From: Methanomicrobiales archaeon
GTDB taxonomy: Archaea > Halobacteriota > Methanomicrobia > Methanomicrobiales > JACTUA01
Assembly: GCA_028679035.1 (NCBI GenBank)
Contig: JAJRCL010000051.1
Location: 1-8,808, forward strand
Direction of reading: 5' to 3'
Length of the DNA stretch: 8,808 bases
A model generated the notes under the pieces. It was given only the letters and a program-made list of their open reading frames with translations, had not been told where the DNA came from and did no database searches. Numbering within the stretch: the stretch's first letter is position 1; every line of letters begins with the position of its first letter. This document shows, one piece after another, positions 1 through 5,657 of this stretch. A program made the translations under genes and the position numbers.

Positions 1-591
1 GGGGAGATCGACATGTACGAGCTCCTGCGTGCCGCACTGCGGCAGCGGCCGGAATACCTCCTTGTGGGTGAAGTCCGTGGCAGGGAAGCTCTCACCCTCT
101 TCCAGGCAATGAGCACGGGCCACGTCACCTACTCCACCATGCACGCAGATTCGGTGGCAAGCGTCGTCCACCGTCTCGAGAACCCGCCCCTGGACGTCCC
201 GCGGAACATGCTCTCTGCCCTGAAACTGGTGAGTGTCCAGGTACAGGCCCGGGTCGGGGGACAGCGTATCCGGCGGAACAAACAGATCATCGAGATCCTT
301 GATATCGACCCGCGTACGAACGAACTGATCACAAACGAAGTCTTCCGGTGGAACCCCGCGTCGGACGAGATCCGGTACTCCGGGAAGTCCTTCATCCTTG
401 AAGAGATCATGGAAGACCGGGGCTGGAGCGAGGCACGGATGCGGGAAGAACTGAAACGGCGGCAGGAGCTTCTGGAATGGATGCGTCTGAAGATGATCCG
501 CCACTACACCGATGTCGCCAAGATGCTCATCTCGTACCACCGTGACCCCGAAGCGGTGATTAAACTGGTGAGGGCCGACCTGTATGAATAG
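1..591 (+). CDS. Type II/IV secretion system ATPase, archaeal GspE-2/ArlI-like (3' part)
   Basis: C-terminal 196 codons of a cytoplasmic hexameric ATPase that powers assembly of an archaeal type IV pilus-like or secretion machine. The frame is open from base 1, so the gene starts outside the window; the ATG at 13 is internal. Visible motifs are a Walker B-like stretch (YLLVGEVRGREA, about residues 19-30 of the fragment) with the catalytic acidic residues, then the His box STMHAD (about 46-51). The Walker A loop lies upstream, off the window. The C-terminus is charged and helical (about 140-196), as is usual in archaeal PilT/GspE-2 proteins. The stop overlaps the next start by 8 nt, so it is translationally coupled to the two T2SSF membrane proteins that follow. 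The paralogue (archaellum, adhesive pilus or other) cannot be fixed from this fragment, because no pilin or arl gene is visible. Confidence 0.93.
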   Translation, partial: GEIDMYELLRAALRQRPEYLLVGEVRGREALTLFQAMSTGHVTYSTMHADSVASVVHRLENPPLDVPRNMLSALKLVSVQVQARVGGQRIRRNKQIIEILDIDPRTNELITNEVFRWNPASDEIRYSGKSFILEEIMEDRGWSEARMREELKRRQELLEWMRLKMIRHYTDVAKMLISYHRDPEAVIKLVRADLYE

Positions 592-1507
592 TTACCAGCG
601 GTTCTGTTTCAACCTTCTCGGACACCGGATGAAGGGGCGGCGGGAGCAGTATACCGACCTGCGGAACAAGCTGATGAGTGCCCGCCTGAAAACACCGTTC
701 GAAGCGTACATATCGACGGCTATGGTTACTGCGATCCTGGTCGGCCTTGTCTTTGCGGCACTCATGGGATCCGCATCATGGTTCCTGAACCTCCCGGATA
801 TGCTTGCATATAAAGGTACGGTGCCGGAATCCCTCCTCTTCCTGAACGACTACAGCCTCGTGCTCGGGACGATCGTGATCACCCTTCTCTCGCTCGGTAT
901 ATTCGGGGGCATCACCTACCTGGGATTTCTTATGTACCCGAGTATCGTTGCCGGGGAACGCCGCCGCAATATCGATTCGACACTTCCGTATGCGATCAAC
1001 TATATCACTGCGATGTCCACCGCCGGTATCACCCCGGCAGAGATCTTCCGCCTTCTCGGCGAAAGTACGATATACGGGGAAAGTGCGGTGGAGGCACGCT
1101 ATACCGCACGGGAAATTGACATATTCGGCCGGGACCTCATCGATGCCCTCCGTATCGTTTCTACCATTACCCCCAGTTCCCGTCTGAAGGAGTTTCTCCA
1201 GGGAGCCATGGCGAGTATCTCGAGCGGTTCCAACCTTACCGAGTATTTCCGGACGAAGGCAAAGCAGTATGCTCTGGAGAACCGGCAGGAACAGAAGACC
1301 TTCCTCGAAACACTGGGGCTTATCGCCGAATCCTACGTGACTGCCCTTGTCGCAGGGACGTTGTTTTTGATCATCCTGCAGTCGATCATGTCGATTCTTT
1401 CGGGGGAAAGCAATCCCATGTTCCTCTACGTGGTCATCTACCTGATTGTCCCGTTCGGCAGTATCATGTTCGTAATCCTGATCAGTTCCATGACACCGGA
1501 GATGTGA
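584..1507 (+). CDS. T2SSF-domain membrane protein (TadC/ArlJ-like), first of two
   Basis: 307-residue integral membrane platform protein of a type IV pilus/type II secretion-like system; in this family it docks the ATPase and transmits its motion to the pilin filament. Four hydrophobic segments are visible, at about 43-64, 91-117, 251-272 and 279-302. The cytoplasmic T2SSF helical domain lies between the second and third, with a recognisable stretch at 131-161 (DSTLPYAINYITAMSTAGIT and onward). The start at 584 lies inside the end of the ATPase gene and has a purine-rich GGTGAGGG (568-574) about 9 nt upstream. Canonical ArlJ carries two T2SSF domains in one chain of roughly 550 residues. This protein has one, and the following gene supplies another, so the pair probably forms a heteromeric platform. 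I see no frameshift joining them. Confidence 0.9.
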   Translation: MNSYQRFCFNLLGHRMKGRREQYTDLRNKLMSARLKTPFEAYISTAMVTAILVGLVFAALMGSASWFLNLPDMLAYKGTVPESLLFLNDYSLVLGTIVITLLSLGIFGGITYLGFLMYPSIVAGERRRNIDSTLPYAINYITAMSTAGITPAEIFRLLGESTIYGESAVEARYTAREIDIFGRDLIDALRIVSTITPSSRLKEFLQGAMASISSGSNLTEYFRTKAKQYALENRQEQKTFLETLGLIAESYVTALVAGTLFLIILQSIMSILSGESNPMFLYVVIYLIVPFGSIMFVILISSMTPEM

Positions 1508-1508
1508 G

Positions 1509-2531
1509 ATGAGCCTTTTCAACCGGAAAAAAGCAGACCCTGACGATCTCCTCCCGAAGACGGAAATCGAGGAGATCGAACAGCAGGAGTCCCAGATTAC
1601 AGGTAAGATTGACTACCAGCGACGGCACCGGATTGGCTTTAACAAGTTCCTGAAGCACCCGATCGAATTTCTGCGGGAAAAACCCATCAACGTCCTGATC
1701 CTGTCGCTTCCGGCGGCTTTCCTGATATTCCTCGTCGGGTTTTCCTTCGTTGTCGGATTTTACGGCCTGGAGGCCCTCTTTACTTCAACGATGATCGACG
1801 ATGTGATCATCCTAGCAACACTTGTTGCGGTGATCCCTCTCGCCGTCCTTGACTTCTTTGAGGGAAGACGGGTAGACAGTCTTGAAGGGTCTCTTCCGAA
1901 TTTCTTCCGGGATGTTGCGGGTATGAACGATTCCGGTATGACCCTTCCGAATGCGATCCACATCGTCGCCGGCGGGGAATATGGTGCGCTTACCCCGCAC
2001 GTCCGCCGGCTGGATGGAGAGATGTCCTGGAGTGTGCCGTTCGTTGATGCGATCTACCGCTTCGGCACCCGTGTGAACACGCCACTTGCGGAACGCAGTG
2101 TGGATCTGGTCGCAAAAGCAAGCAAGGCCGGTGGCGATGCATCAGAAGTGCTCCGGGCAGCAGCCACGGATGCATACGAATTTTATAACCTGAAGACCGA
2201 GCGCAAGAACAACATGCTCATTTACATGATCATCGTGCTCATCTCCTTCGCCGTGTTCCTCTTTGTCATCGCGATCCTGGTCTCCACCTTCCTGACCACG
2301 ATGGTGGAAGCAGGGGCAAAGGCAAGCGAGGCCGGCGCTGCCGGCAGCAAGTTCATCGGGAACGTGGACCTGTTCTTCTACAAGAGGCTCTTCTCCCACG
2401 CCGCACTCACCCAGGGATTCTTCTCGGGTCTCGTCGCCGGCCAGATGGGTGAAGGAAGGGCAACTGCAGGACTGAAGTACTCGGCAATCATGGTGATCCT
2501 TGCCTGGATCATGTTCCGGTTCTTCGTCTGA
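1509..2531 (+). CDS. T2SSF-domain membrane protein (TadC/ArlJ-like), second of two
   Basis: 340-residue second platform subunit. It has a charged, Glu/Gln-rich cytoplasmic N-terminus (about 1-58), hydrophobic segments near 61-86, 97-117, 236-264 and 323-339, and a T2SSF helical domain between them (about 120-235, with SLPNFFRDVAGMNDSGMTL near 128-146). The C-terminal stretch GLVAGQMGEGRATAGLKYS (about 307-325) followed by a last membrane helix resembles the conserved end of archaeal FlaJ/ArlJ-family proteins, from my memory of the family. The start is 1 nt after the preceding stop, with GGAG (1498-1501) 7 nt upstream, so it is clearly co-expressed with the ATPase and first T2SSF protein. A T8 tract follows the stop. 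No pilin gene lies next to it, so the filament it builds is unknown. Confidence 0.9.
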   Translation: MSLFNRKKADPDDLLPKTEIEEIEQQESQITGKIDYQRRHRIGFNKFLKHPIEFLREKPINVLILSLPAAFLIFLVGFSFVVGFYGLEALFTSTMIDDVIILATLVAVIPLAVLDFFEGRRVDSLEGSLPNFFRDVAGMNDSGMTLPNAIHIVAGGEYGALTPHVRRLDGEMSWSVPFVDAIYRFGTRVNTPLAERSVDLVAKASKAGGDASEVLRAAATDAYEFYNLKTERKNNMLIYMIIVLISFAVFLFVIAILVSTFLTTMVEAGAKASEAGAAGSKFIGNVDLFFYKRLFSHAALTQGFFSGLVAGQMGEGRATAGLKYSAIMVILAWIMFRFFV

Positions 2532-2536
2532 ACAAC

Positions 2537-2544
2537 TTTTTTTT
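2537..2544 (+). terminator. T8 tract ending the pilus/secretion operon
   Basis: An uninterrupted run of eight T residues starts 5 nt after the stop of the second T2SSF gene. Archaeal RNA polymerase terminates at oligo-T tracts without needing a hairpin. The next genes downstream lie on the opposite strand, which fits an operon end here. Confidence 0.6.
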
Positions 2545-2612
2545 CAATCGATTACCTTCAACAGCCCGGATACCAGGGACTTCCCTGCTGATACTATCGA
2601 AAATATCACTAC

Positions 2613-2632
2613 GGCAATGCATCGACATTGCC
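2613..2632. repeat. Perfect 7-bp inverted repeat
   Basis: GGCAATG (2613-2619) and CATTGCC (2626-2632) are perfectly complementary around a 6-nt loop. The hairpin lies 20 nt past the stop of the minus-strand basic protein gene and about 80 nt past the plus-strand operon. It could stabilise the 3' end of the minus-strand transcript or be a protein-binding palindrome. No long T tract follows directly on either strand, so a bacterial-type terminator is not supported. Confidence 0.4.
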
Positions 2633-2651
2633 ATTGAAAAGAGGTGTGGGA

Positions 2652-2810
2652 TTATTTTCTTCTCTTGTTCTTCTGGTTCGCAGCAATTTTTTCCTTCGCA
2701 CTCAAGGGCGCTGGTTTCGCAGGGACCGCTTTCTCGGCTGCCGGTGCAGCTTTTGCATCAGGAGTTCCCGATTTGTTACTCTTGCCTTTTTTATTACCTG
2801 CGTCTTTCAT
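2652..2810 (-). CDS. Small Lys/Ala-rich basic protein, 52 aa (paralogue 1)
   Basis: I do not recognise a named family. The protein is 52 residues, very rich in Lys, Ala and Pro, with no hydrophobic core, no cysteines and a basic end (NQKNKRRK). It is probably disordered and may bind nucleic acid or an acidic partner; that function is inference from composition only. The frame is open further upstream to an ATG at 2843. I chose the ATG at 2810 because a TATA-like TATTTACATG (minus strand, 2840-2831) is centred 26 nt upstream, placing transcription start about at this ATG, and because the result has exactly the length of its neighbour at 2904-3062. The two share an MK..G..K.K opening, a middle rich in Ala and Pro, an S(A)K.EIA/EKIA-like segment near residue 37-44 and a poly-basic end. 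The opposite-strand readings (2628-2837, 2644-2850) look like shadows. Confidence 0.6.
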   Translation of the reverse strand: MKDAGNKKGKSNKSGTPDAKAAPAAEKAVPAKPAPLSAKEKIAANQKNKRRK

Positions 2811-2830
2811 GATGAACCATACGATGCCTT

Positions 2831-2840
2831 CATGTAAATA
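2831..2840 (-). promoter_or_regulatory. TATA-like box for the 52-aa protein at 2652-2810
   Basis: Read on the minus strand this is TATTTACATG, centred about 26 nt before the ATG at 2810. That is the usual archaeal distance from TATA box to transcription start, so the mRNA would be leaderless or nearly so. No convincing Shine-Dalgarno precedes the ATG. Confidence 0.4.
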
Positions 2841-2903
2841 CATTCTCTGAAAATAATGTTGGAACGGGGCGATATGGCCCTGTTGCCTTTCGCTAAAATG
2901 GGA

Positions 2904-3062
2904 TTATCGTTTTTTCTTCTTTTTTACAGAACTTTTATCCTTGAAAGAGGCAATTTCATCTTTCGAGATCGGCTTTGCAGCGCTGGCTTTCGCAGAGGAC
3001 TGGGGAGCTGCAGTTTCCTTTGCCCCGCGTCCTTTCGTCTTTTGTTCGCCCTGCTTTTTCAT
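2904..3062 (-). CDS. Small Lys-rich basic protein, 52 aa (paralogue 2)
   Basis: Not assignable to a named family. The protein is 52 residues, with an MKKQGEQKTKGRG opening, an Ala/Ser-rich middle (about 17-30), a short mixed-charge segment SKDEIASFKDK (about 33-43) and a terminal run KKKKKR. Membrane segments and cysteines are absent. An in-frame ATG exists at 3119, but the ATG at 3062 is preferred: a clear TATA-like GCTATATACTC (minus strand, 3092-3082) sits 26 nt upstream, so the longer form would start upstream of its own promoter. The length equals that of the neighbouring gene at 2652-2810, and the openings, the acidic/basic segment and the basic tails correspond, so the two look like a diverged tandem duplication. 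A role in binding nucleic acid or ribosomes is possible from charge alone. Low-complexity basic ORFs can be spurious, but the repeated architecture and promoter argue for a real gene. Confidence 0.62.
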   Translation of the reverse strand: MKKQGEQKTKGRGAKETAAPQSSAKASAAKPISKDEIASFKDKSSVKKKKKR

Positions 3063-3081
3063 ACGGATACAGGGACGGGAT

Positions 3082-3092
3082 AGAGTATATAG
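3082..3092 (-). promoter_or_regulatory. TATA box for the 52-aa protein at 2904-3062
   Basis: Minus-strand GCTATATACTC, a good archaeal TATA box, is centred about 26 nt before the ATG at 3062. It predicts a leaderless transcript and supports that start over the in-frame ATG at 3119. Confidence 0.5.
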
Positions 3093-3237
3093 CTGCTCAA
3101 AAAAACCGGAATTATTCAATCAGACGTACAGTTCTGGTTGCGGTTCAGTGTCTGCGGTAACTATATTGCTTCTTTGTGCATTTTTACACTATACGGGACT
3201 TCTCCCTGCAGCTCAAGCCGAACCCTGACGGTTTCCT

Positions 3238-4239
3238 ATGAATAAGCTCTTTCCTGCTGCTTTCGGACTCGCTATCGTAATCGTACTCGTGAGCATCGGT
3301 GTATGGTATTCCGGGAATTCCGCTCCTTCGTATCCTGGAATCCCCGAACCTGTCACGATCGGAGTGAAACCCGCTGAAGATATCGCTCTTTTCTATATCG
3401 CTGAGGACAGGGGTTTCTTTGCGAAAAATGGACTGAACGTCACCCTCGTCAGTTACACCACCAAGTTACAGGCCTTCAGCGGGATGCAAAAAAGTGACGT
3501 GGATTTCGCGATAATATCCGAATATCCCGTCGTTGCGGCGATTTTCGAACAGAAAGATATCAGTATCATCGGAAGTACCAGCCGTTTTCAGGATCAGTAT
3601 CTTGCAGCAAACCCGGGCATAAGAACTGTATCGGATCTTAATGGCAGGAAAATCGGTCTGCCTGCGGGAACGATCAGCGAATTCTACTGCGGCAGATTTC
3701 TCAACCTGAATGGTGTCCGCCTTGAAGATGTGACCACTAAGAATGTCCCTTTCCTGCAGGCAGGGGATTCTCTCGAGAATGGTAGCGTGGATGCAGTGTT
3801 AATTTTCGATGGCGCTCCCCGCTCGAAAGAAATTCTTTCCGAAGGCAATTTCACTCTCTGGAATGTGCAGAGCGGACAGGCCAGTTACGACCTGCTGGTC
3901 TCCCGGAAAGACTGGGTGGTGGATCACCCGGAGGACGTGCAGAAGCTCCTGCGATCGCTCGTTCAGGCTGAAGAGTGGTTTGTCAGCAACCCCGCTGGTG
4001 GAAAGGCGATCACGCAAAAGGCCATTAACCGATCCGATGCGGATATCGCTACCATCTGGCCGCGGTTCCAGTTCTCCCTCACCCTCGATCAATCGCTGAT
4101 CAGTGCGATGGAAGATGAAGCGCGATGGATGATCGCGAACCACCTCACGAATGCGACGACGGTTCCGGATTTCCGGGACTTCGTCTCCCGTAAGGGACTT
4201 GAGACCGTCAAACCGGGATCGGTGCGGATCATCGGCTGA
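3238..4239 (+). CDS. SsuA/Thi5-like (NMT1 family) solute-binding protein, membrane-anchored
   Basis: 333-residue extracytoplasmic binding protein of the nitrate/sulfonate/taurine or thiamine-precursor type (COG0715-like). A hydrophobic N-terminal segment (about 5-25) works as a signal anchor; there is no lipobox cysteine. The mature domain opens VTIGVKPAEDIALFYIAEDRGFF (about 39-61), the typical first strand and helix of this fold. Next come a segment with IISEYPVVAAI (about 92-102) and the domain-2 motif DLNGRKIGLPAG (about 132-143). It ends GLETVKPGSVRIIG, a normal family C-terminus, so it appears full length. The ligand cannot be read from sequence. No permease or ABC ATPase gene is adjacent. 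The next intact gene is a response regulator, and kinase-like residues lie between, so a sensory role presenting ligand to a kinase is more likely than transport. The start has no strong Shine-Dalgarno. Confidence 0.87.
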   Translation: MNKLFPAAFGLAIVIVLVSIGVWYSGNSAPSYPGIPEPVTIGVKPAEDIALFYIAEDRGFFAKNGLNVTLVSYTTKLQAFSGMQKSDVDFAIISEYPVVAAIFEQKDISIIGSTSRFQDQYLAANPGIRTVSDLNGRKIGLPAGTISEFYCGRFLNLNGVRLEDVTTKNVPFLQAGDSLENGSVDAVLIFDGAPRSKEILSEGNFTLWNVQSGQASYDLLVSRKDWVVDHPEDVQKLLRSLVQAEEWFVSNPAGGKAITQKAINRSDADIATIWPRFQFSLTLDQSLISAMEDEARWMIANHLTNATTVPDFRDFVSRKGLETVKPGSVRIIG

Positions 4240-4338
4240 TGGGAGAGGCATGACGAATTCTTTGCAGTTGGAGAAGGTTCAACGGTCAATATTACGATCA
4301 CGAATGCCTGCAACAAAAAATGGACAGACCGGGAGTGA
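4240..4338 (+). pseudogene. Probable remnant of a histidine kinase C-terminus (HATPase_c G2 box)
   Basis: Directly after the binding-protein stop, and in the same frame, 32 open codons run to a TGA at 4336-4338. They include FFAVGEGSTVNITITN (about 4258-4305). The core GEGSTVNITIT matches the usual last motif of sensor kinases, a G-x-GST turn followed by an alternating hydrophobic strand, and a short polar tail then ends 12 nt before the response-regulator ATG, as kinase genes normally do. No N, G1 or F box, HisKA domain or start codon fits in the roughly 110 nt available, so the kinase body is absent. I infer that a sensor kinase gene, or a binding protein-kinase fusion, once stood between the binding protein and the regulator and was deleted. 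A chance match of a short motif remains possible. Confidence 0.45.
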
Positions 4339-4354
4339 GAAACGAAGTCAATGA
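4250..4354 (+). CDS. Possible 34-codon ORF coupled to the response regulator
   Basis: A short ORF (MTNSLQLEKVQRSI opening, basic, ending GSEKRSQ) starts after a strong purine tract GGGAGAGG (4241-4248). It ends with a TGA that overlaps the response-regulator ATG as ATGA (4351-4354). It has the ribosome binding site and coupling of a real cistron, but no recognisable domain, and it overlaps the kinase-remnant frame. It may be the original start of a kinase gene fused out of frame to its end by a deletion, a leader peptide that couples translation, or chance. Confidence 0.2.
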   Translation: MTNSLQLEKVQRSILRSRMPATKNGQTGSEKRSQ

Positions 4355-4749
4355 AAACTATCCTGATCGTAGAGGACAACCCTGCTGATGCATGGCTTAT
4401 CGAGGAAGCATTTCGGGAGACTCTATTCCCCACGAAGCGCTACTTTGTTCAGGATGGTCTTGAAGCACTGGCCTTCCTCCGGCGGGAAGGGGAGCATTCT
4501 ACCGCTCCACGTCCGGATCTGATTTTTCTCGACCTGAACATCCCGAAGATCGATGGCAGGGCTGTGATCTGCACAATCCACGCCGATGAGGAACTGCGAC
4601 GGATTCCGGTGGTTGTCACTTCCGGATCAGCAGACGAGCTGAAGAAGGTCCGGCAAACGTTGAAAGGAATCAGGCACTTTCTGGTCAAACCGGCCAATCT
4701 CGATGCCTACATCGCTCAGGTCTCAGCGCTCATGCAGATCCTGGAGTAG
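4351..4749 (+). CDS. Single-domain response regulator, CheY/Rcp1-like receiver
   Basis: 132-residue stand-alone receiver domain that accepts phosphate from a sensor histidine kinase. All key residues are present: acidic pair E8-D9 (ILIVEDNPADAWLI), phospho-acceptor D61 in LIFLDLNIPKIDG, T90-S91 (VVVTSGSADE) and K113 in the FLVKPAN motif. The ED-N-PAD opening and length resemble the Rcp1-type regulators that pair with multi-sensor kinases in methanogens and cyanobacteria. There is no output domain, so it must act through protein contacts or phosphotransfer. GGGAGTGAG (4331-4339) lies 11 nt or more upstream and its ATG overlaps a preceding small ORF stop. The kinase expected immediately upstream is missing apart from a G2-box-like remnant, so its present partner must be encoded elsewhere or be lost. 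Confidence 0.92.
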   Translation: MKTILIVEDNPADAWLIEEAFRETLFPTKRYFVQDGLEALAFLRREGEHSTAPRPDLIFLDLNIPKIDGRAVICTIHADEELRRIPVVVTSGSADELKKVRQTLKGIRHFLVKPANLDAYIAQVSALMQILE

Positions 4750-4813
4750 CGATGGTGCAGGCTCAAAAGAGCGAAACCGATACTATTCCCTGAGCAAACA
4801 ACCGATTCTATAT

Positions 4814-4817
4814 GGAG
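4814..4817 (+). promoter_or_regulatory. Shine-Dalgarno that decides the ABM start
   Basis: GGAG ends 6 nt before the ATG at 4824. An earlier in-frame ATG at 4812 overlaps this site and has no purine tract at the right distance, so translation most likely begins at 4824. Confidence 0.55.
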
Positions 4818-4823
4818 CAGATA

Positions 4824-5117
4824 ATGGCAGACCTTACGGTTGTCGCCAAAATCACGGCGAAAGATGGTATGGCAGAATTTGTGCATGGCGAACTCCGGAA
4901 GCTGATCGAACCGACCTGTACGAAAGATGCCGGCTGCATCAGCTACGTCCTCTACCGGGACCTGAACAATCCGCTCGTTTACTTCTTCCTTGAGAACTGG
5001 GAGAGCGAAGAACTTCTGGACCGGCACCTGGCATCAGAACATTTCCAGTCCTTTGTAAAGGCGACAGAGGGAAAAGTGGAACAAACCGAGGTCCATCTTC
5101 TCGCAGAAGCCGGATAA
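4824..5117 (+). CDS. Antibiotic biosynthesis monooxygenase (ABM) domain protein, YgiN-like
   Basis: 97 residues from the preferred ATG (101 from the upstream in-frame ATG at 4812). The sequence follows the dimeric alpha-beta-barrel ABM pattern: a first strand DLTVVAKITAK, a helix with EFVHGELRKLIEPT, then DAGCISYVLYRD, a FFLENWES strand and turn, and the LLDRHLASEHFQSF helix carrying the conserved His residues. Family members include quinol monooxygenases and heme-degrading enzymes, but many have no known substrate; here none can be assigned. It follows the response regulator by 74 nt with no convincing promoter between them, so the two may be co-transcribed. A possible link is oxidative or redox stress, which is inference. 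A T6 tract plus pyrimidine-rich stretch follows the stop. Confidence 0.88.
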   Translation: MADLTVVAKITAKDGMAEFVHGELRKLIEPTCTKDAGCISYVLYRDLNNPLVYFFLENWESEELLDRHLASEHFQSFVKATEGKVEQTEVHLLAEAG

Positions 5118-5129
5118 ACCGGACCGATA

Positions 5130-5145
5130 TTTTTTCTCTCTCCTG
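5130..5145 (+). terminator. T6 plus pyrimidine-rich tract after the ABM gene
   Basis: Six T residues (5130-5135) followed by CTCTCTCCTG lie 13 nt after the ABM stop. This is a typical archaeal T-rich termination signal and fits the end of the plus-strand sensory operon, which faces a gene on the other strand. Confidence 0.5.
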
Positions 5146-5223
5146 TTCCTCATGCCGGATTTTTAAAACCAGCCGTTGATTACGCACGCGGAGATTTTCG
5201 ACAGGTACGGAACGACCGATACG

Positions 5224-5229
5224 AAAAAA
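5224..5229 (-). terminator. T6 tract after aIF1
   Basis: Six A residues on the plus strand read as TTTTTT on the minus strand, starting 6 nt past the aIF1 stop. Together with the T tract at 5130-5135 it makes a back-to-back terminator pair between convergent genes. Confidence 0.5.
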
Positions 5230-5234
5230 GTGGC

Positions 5235-5540
5235 TTAATTGATATTGTCGATTTTATACCCCTTGTGGGCGAGCAGATCTTTTACCCGATCGAGATGGTT
5301 TCCCTGTAATTCGATGGTGCCATCCTTGATCGTACCGCCGCACGCAAGCCGGCTTTTGAGGTATTTTGTGAGTTCTTCGAGATCGATATCACCGGGATCG
5401 AGGCCTTCGATGATCGTGACCTCTTTTCCGTACCGTCTCTTGTTGATCCGGACGCTGATTCGCTGCTGTTCCTTTGCGACTTCTTCACAGATGCAGAGTT
5501 CTTTTGGCAATCCGCATTTTGGGCAAATGCCACCGTTCAT
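5235..5540 (-). CDS. Translation initiation factor aIF1 (SUI1/YciH family) with N-terminal zinc finger
   Basis: 101-residue SUI1-fold factor that in archaea binds the small ribosomal subunit near the P site and enforces correct start-codon selection. The N-terminus has four cysteines, C6-x2-C9 and C16-x-C18, a likely zinc-binding knuckle as in archaeal members. The SUI1 core covers about residues 27-100, with RINKRRYGKEVTIIEGLD, the KYLKSRLACGGTIKDG signature (about 59-74) and the terminal GNHLDRVKDLLAHKGY strand and helix. Length is normal. The start has a TATA-like GAAATAAATAAG (minus strand, 5574-5563) centred about 28 nt upstream and no good Shine-Dalgarno, so the transcript is likely leaderless or has a very short leader. 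It lies 117 nt downstream of nrdJ on the same strand but has its own promoter. I leave the symbol empty because several names are used for this family. Confidence 0.93.
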   Translation of the reverse strand: MNGGICPKCGLPKELCICEEVAKEQQRISVRINKRRYGKEVTIIEGLDPGDIDLEELTKYLKSRLACGGTIKDGTIELQGNHLDRVKDLLAHKGYKIDNIN

Positions 5541-5562
5541 TGCATTGTACCTTGCGTCTCTC

Positions 5563-5574
5563 CTTATTTATTTC
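5563..5574 (-). promoter_or_regulatory. TATA-like box for aIF1
   Basis: Minus-strand GAAATAAATAAG is centred about 28 nt before the aIF1 ATG at 5540. It lies within the 117-nt gap after nrdJ and suggests aIF1 is transcribed on its own. Confidence 0.4.
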
Positions 5575-5657
5575 TTGGGATGGAAGAACAATTCCTCTTT
5601 CTTCTGAAAGCGGGCCCACCGGGGAGGTCCAGAATATGTTTTCGAAATGAGGAATCC

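Noticed and set aside
776..1522. 248-codon minus-strand ORF opposite the first T2SSF gene
   Set aside because: Shadow of a conserved membrane protein; it is full of Arg, Asp and Gly with no domain.
2628..2850. Plus-strand ORFs rich in Phe, Leu and Arg opposite the first 52-aa protein
   Set aside because: They are mirror readings of a Lys/Ala-rich coding stretch (Lys codons read as Phe/Leu in reverse) and have no suitable start signal.
4812..4823. Upstream in-frame ATG for the ABM gene
   Set aside because: It lies over the GGAG that best serves the ATG at 4824 and has no ribosome binding site of its own.
5118..5234. Possible small RNA between the convergent ABM and aIF1 genes
   Set aside because: The 117-nt gap holds two T tracts facing each other and no strong stem or promoter, so terminators explain it.
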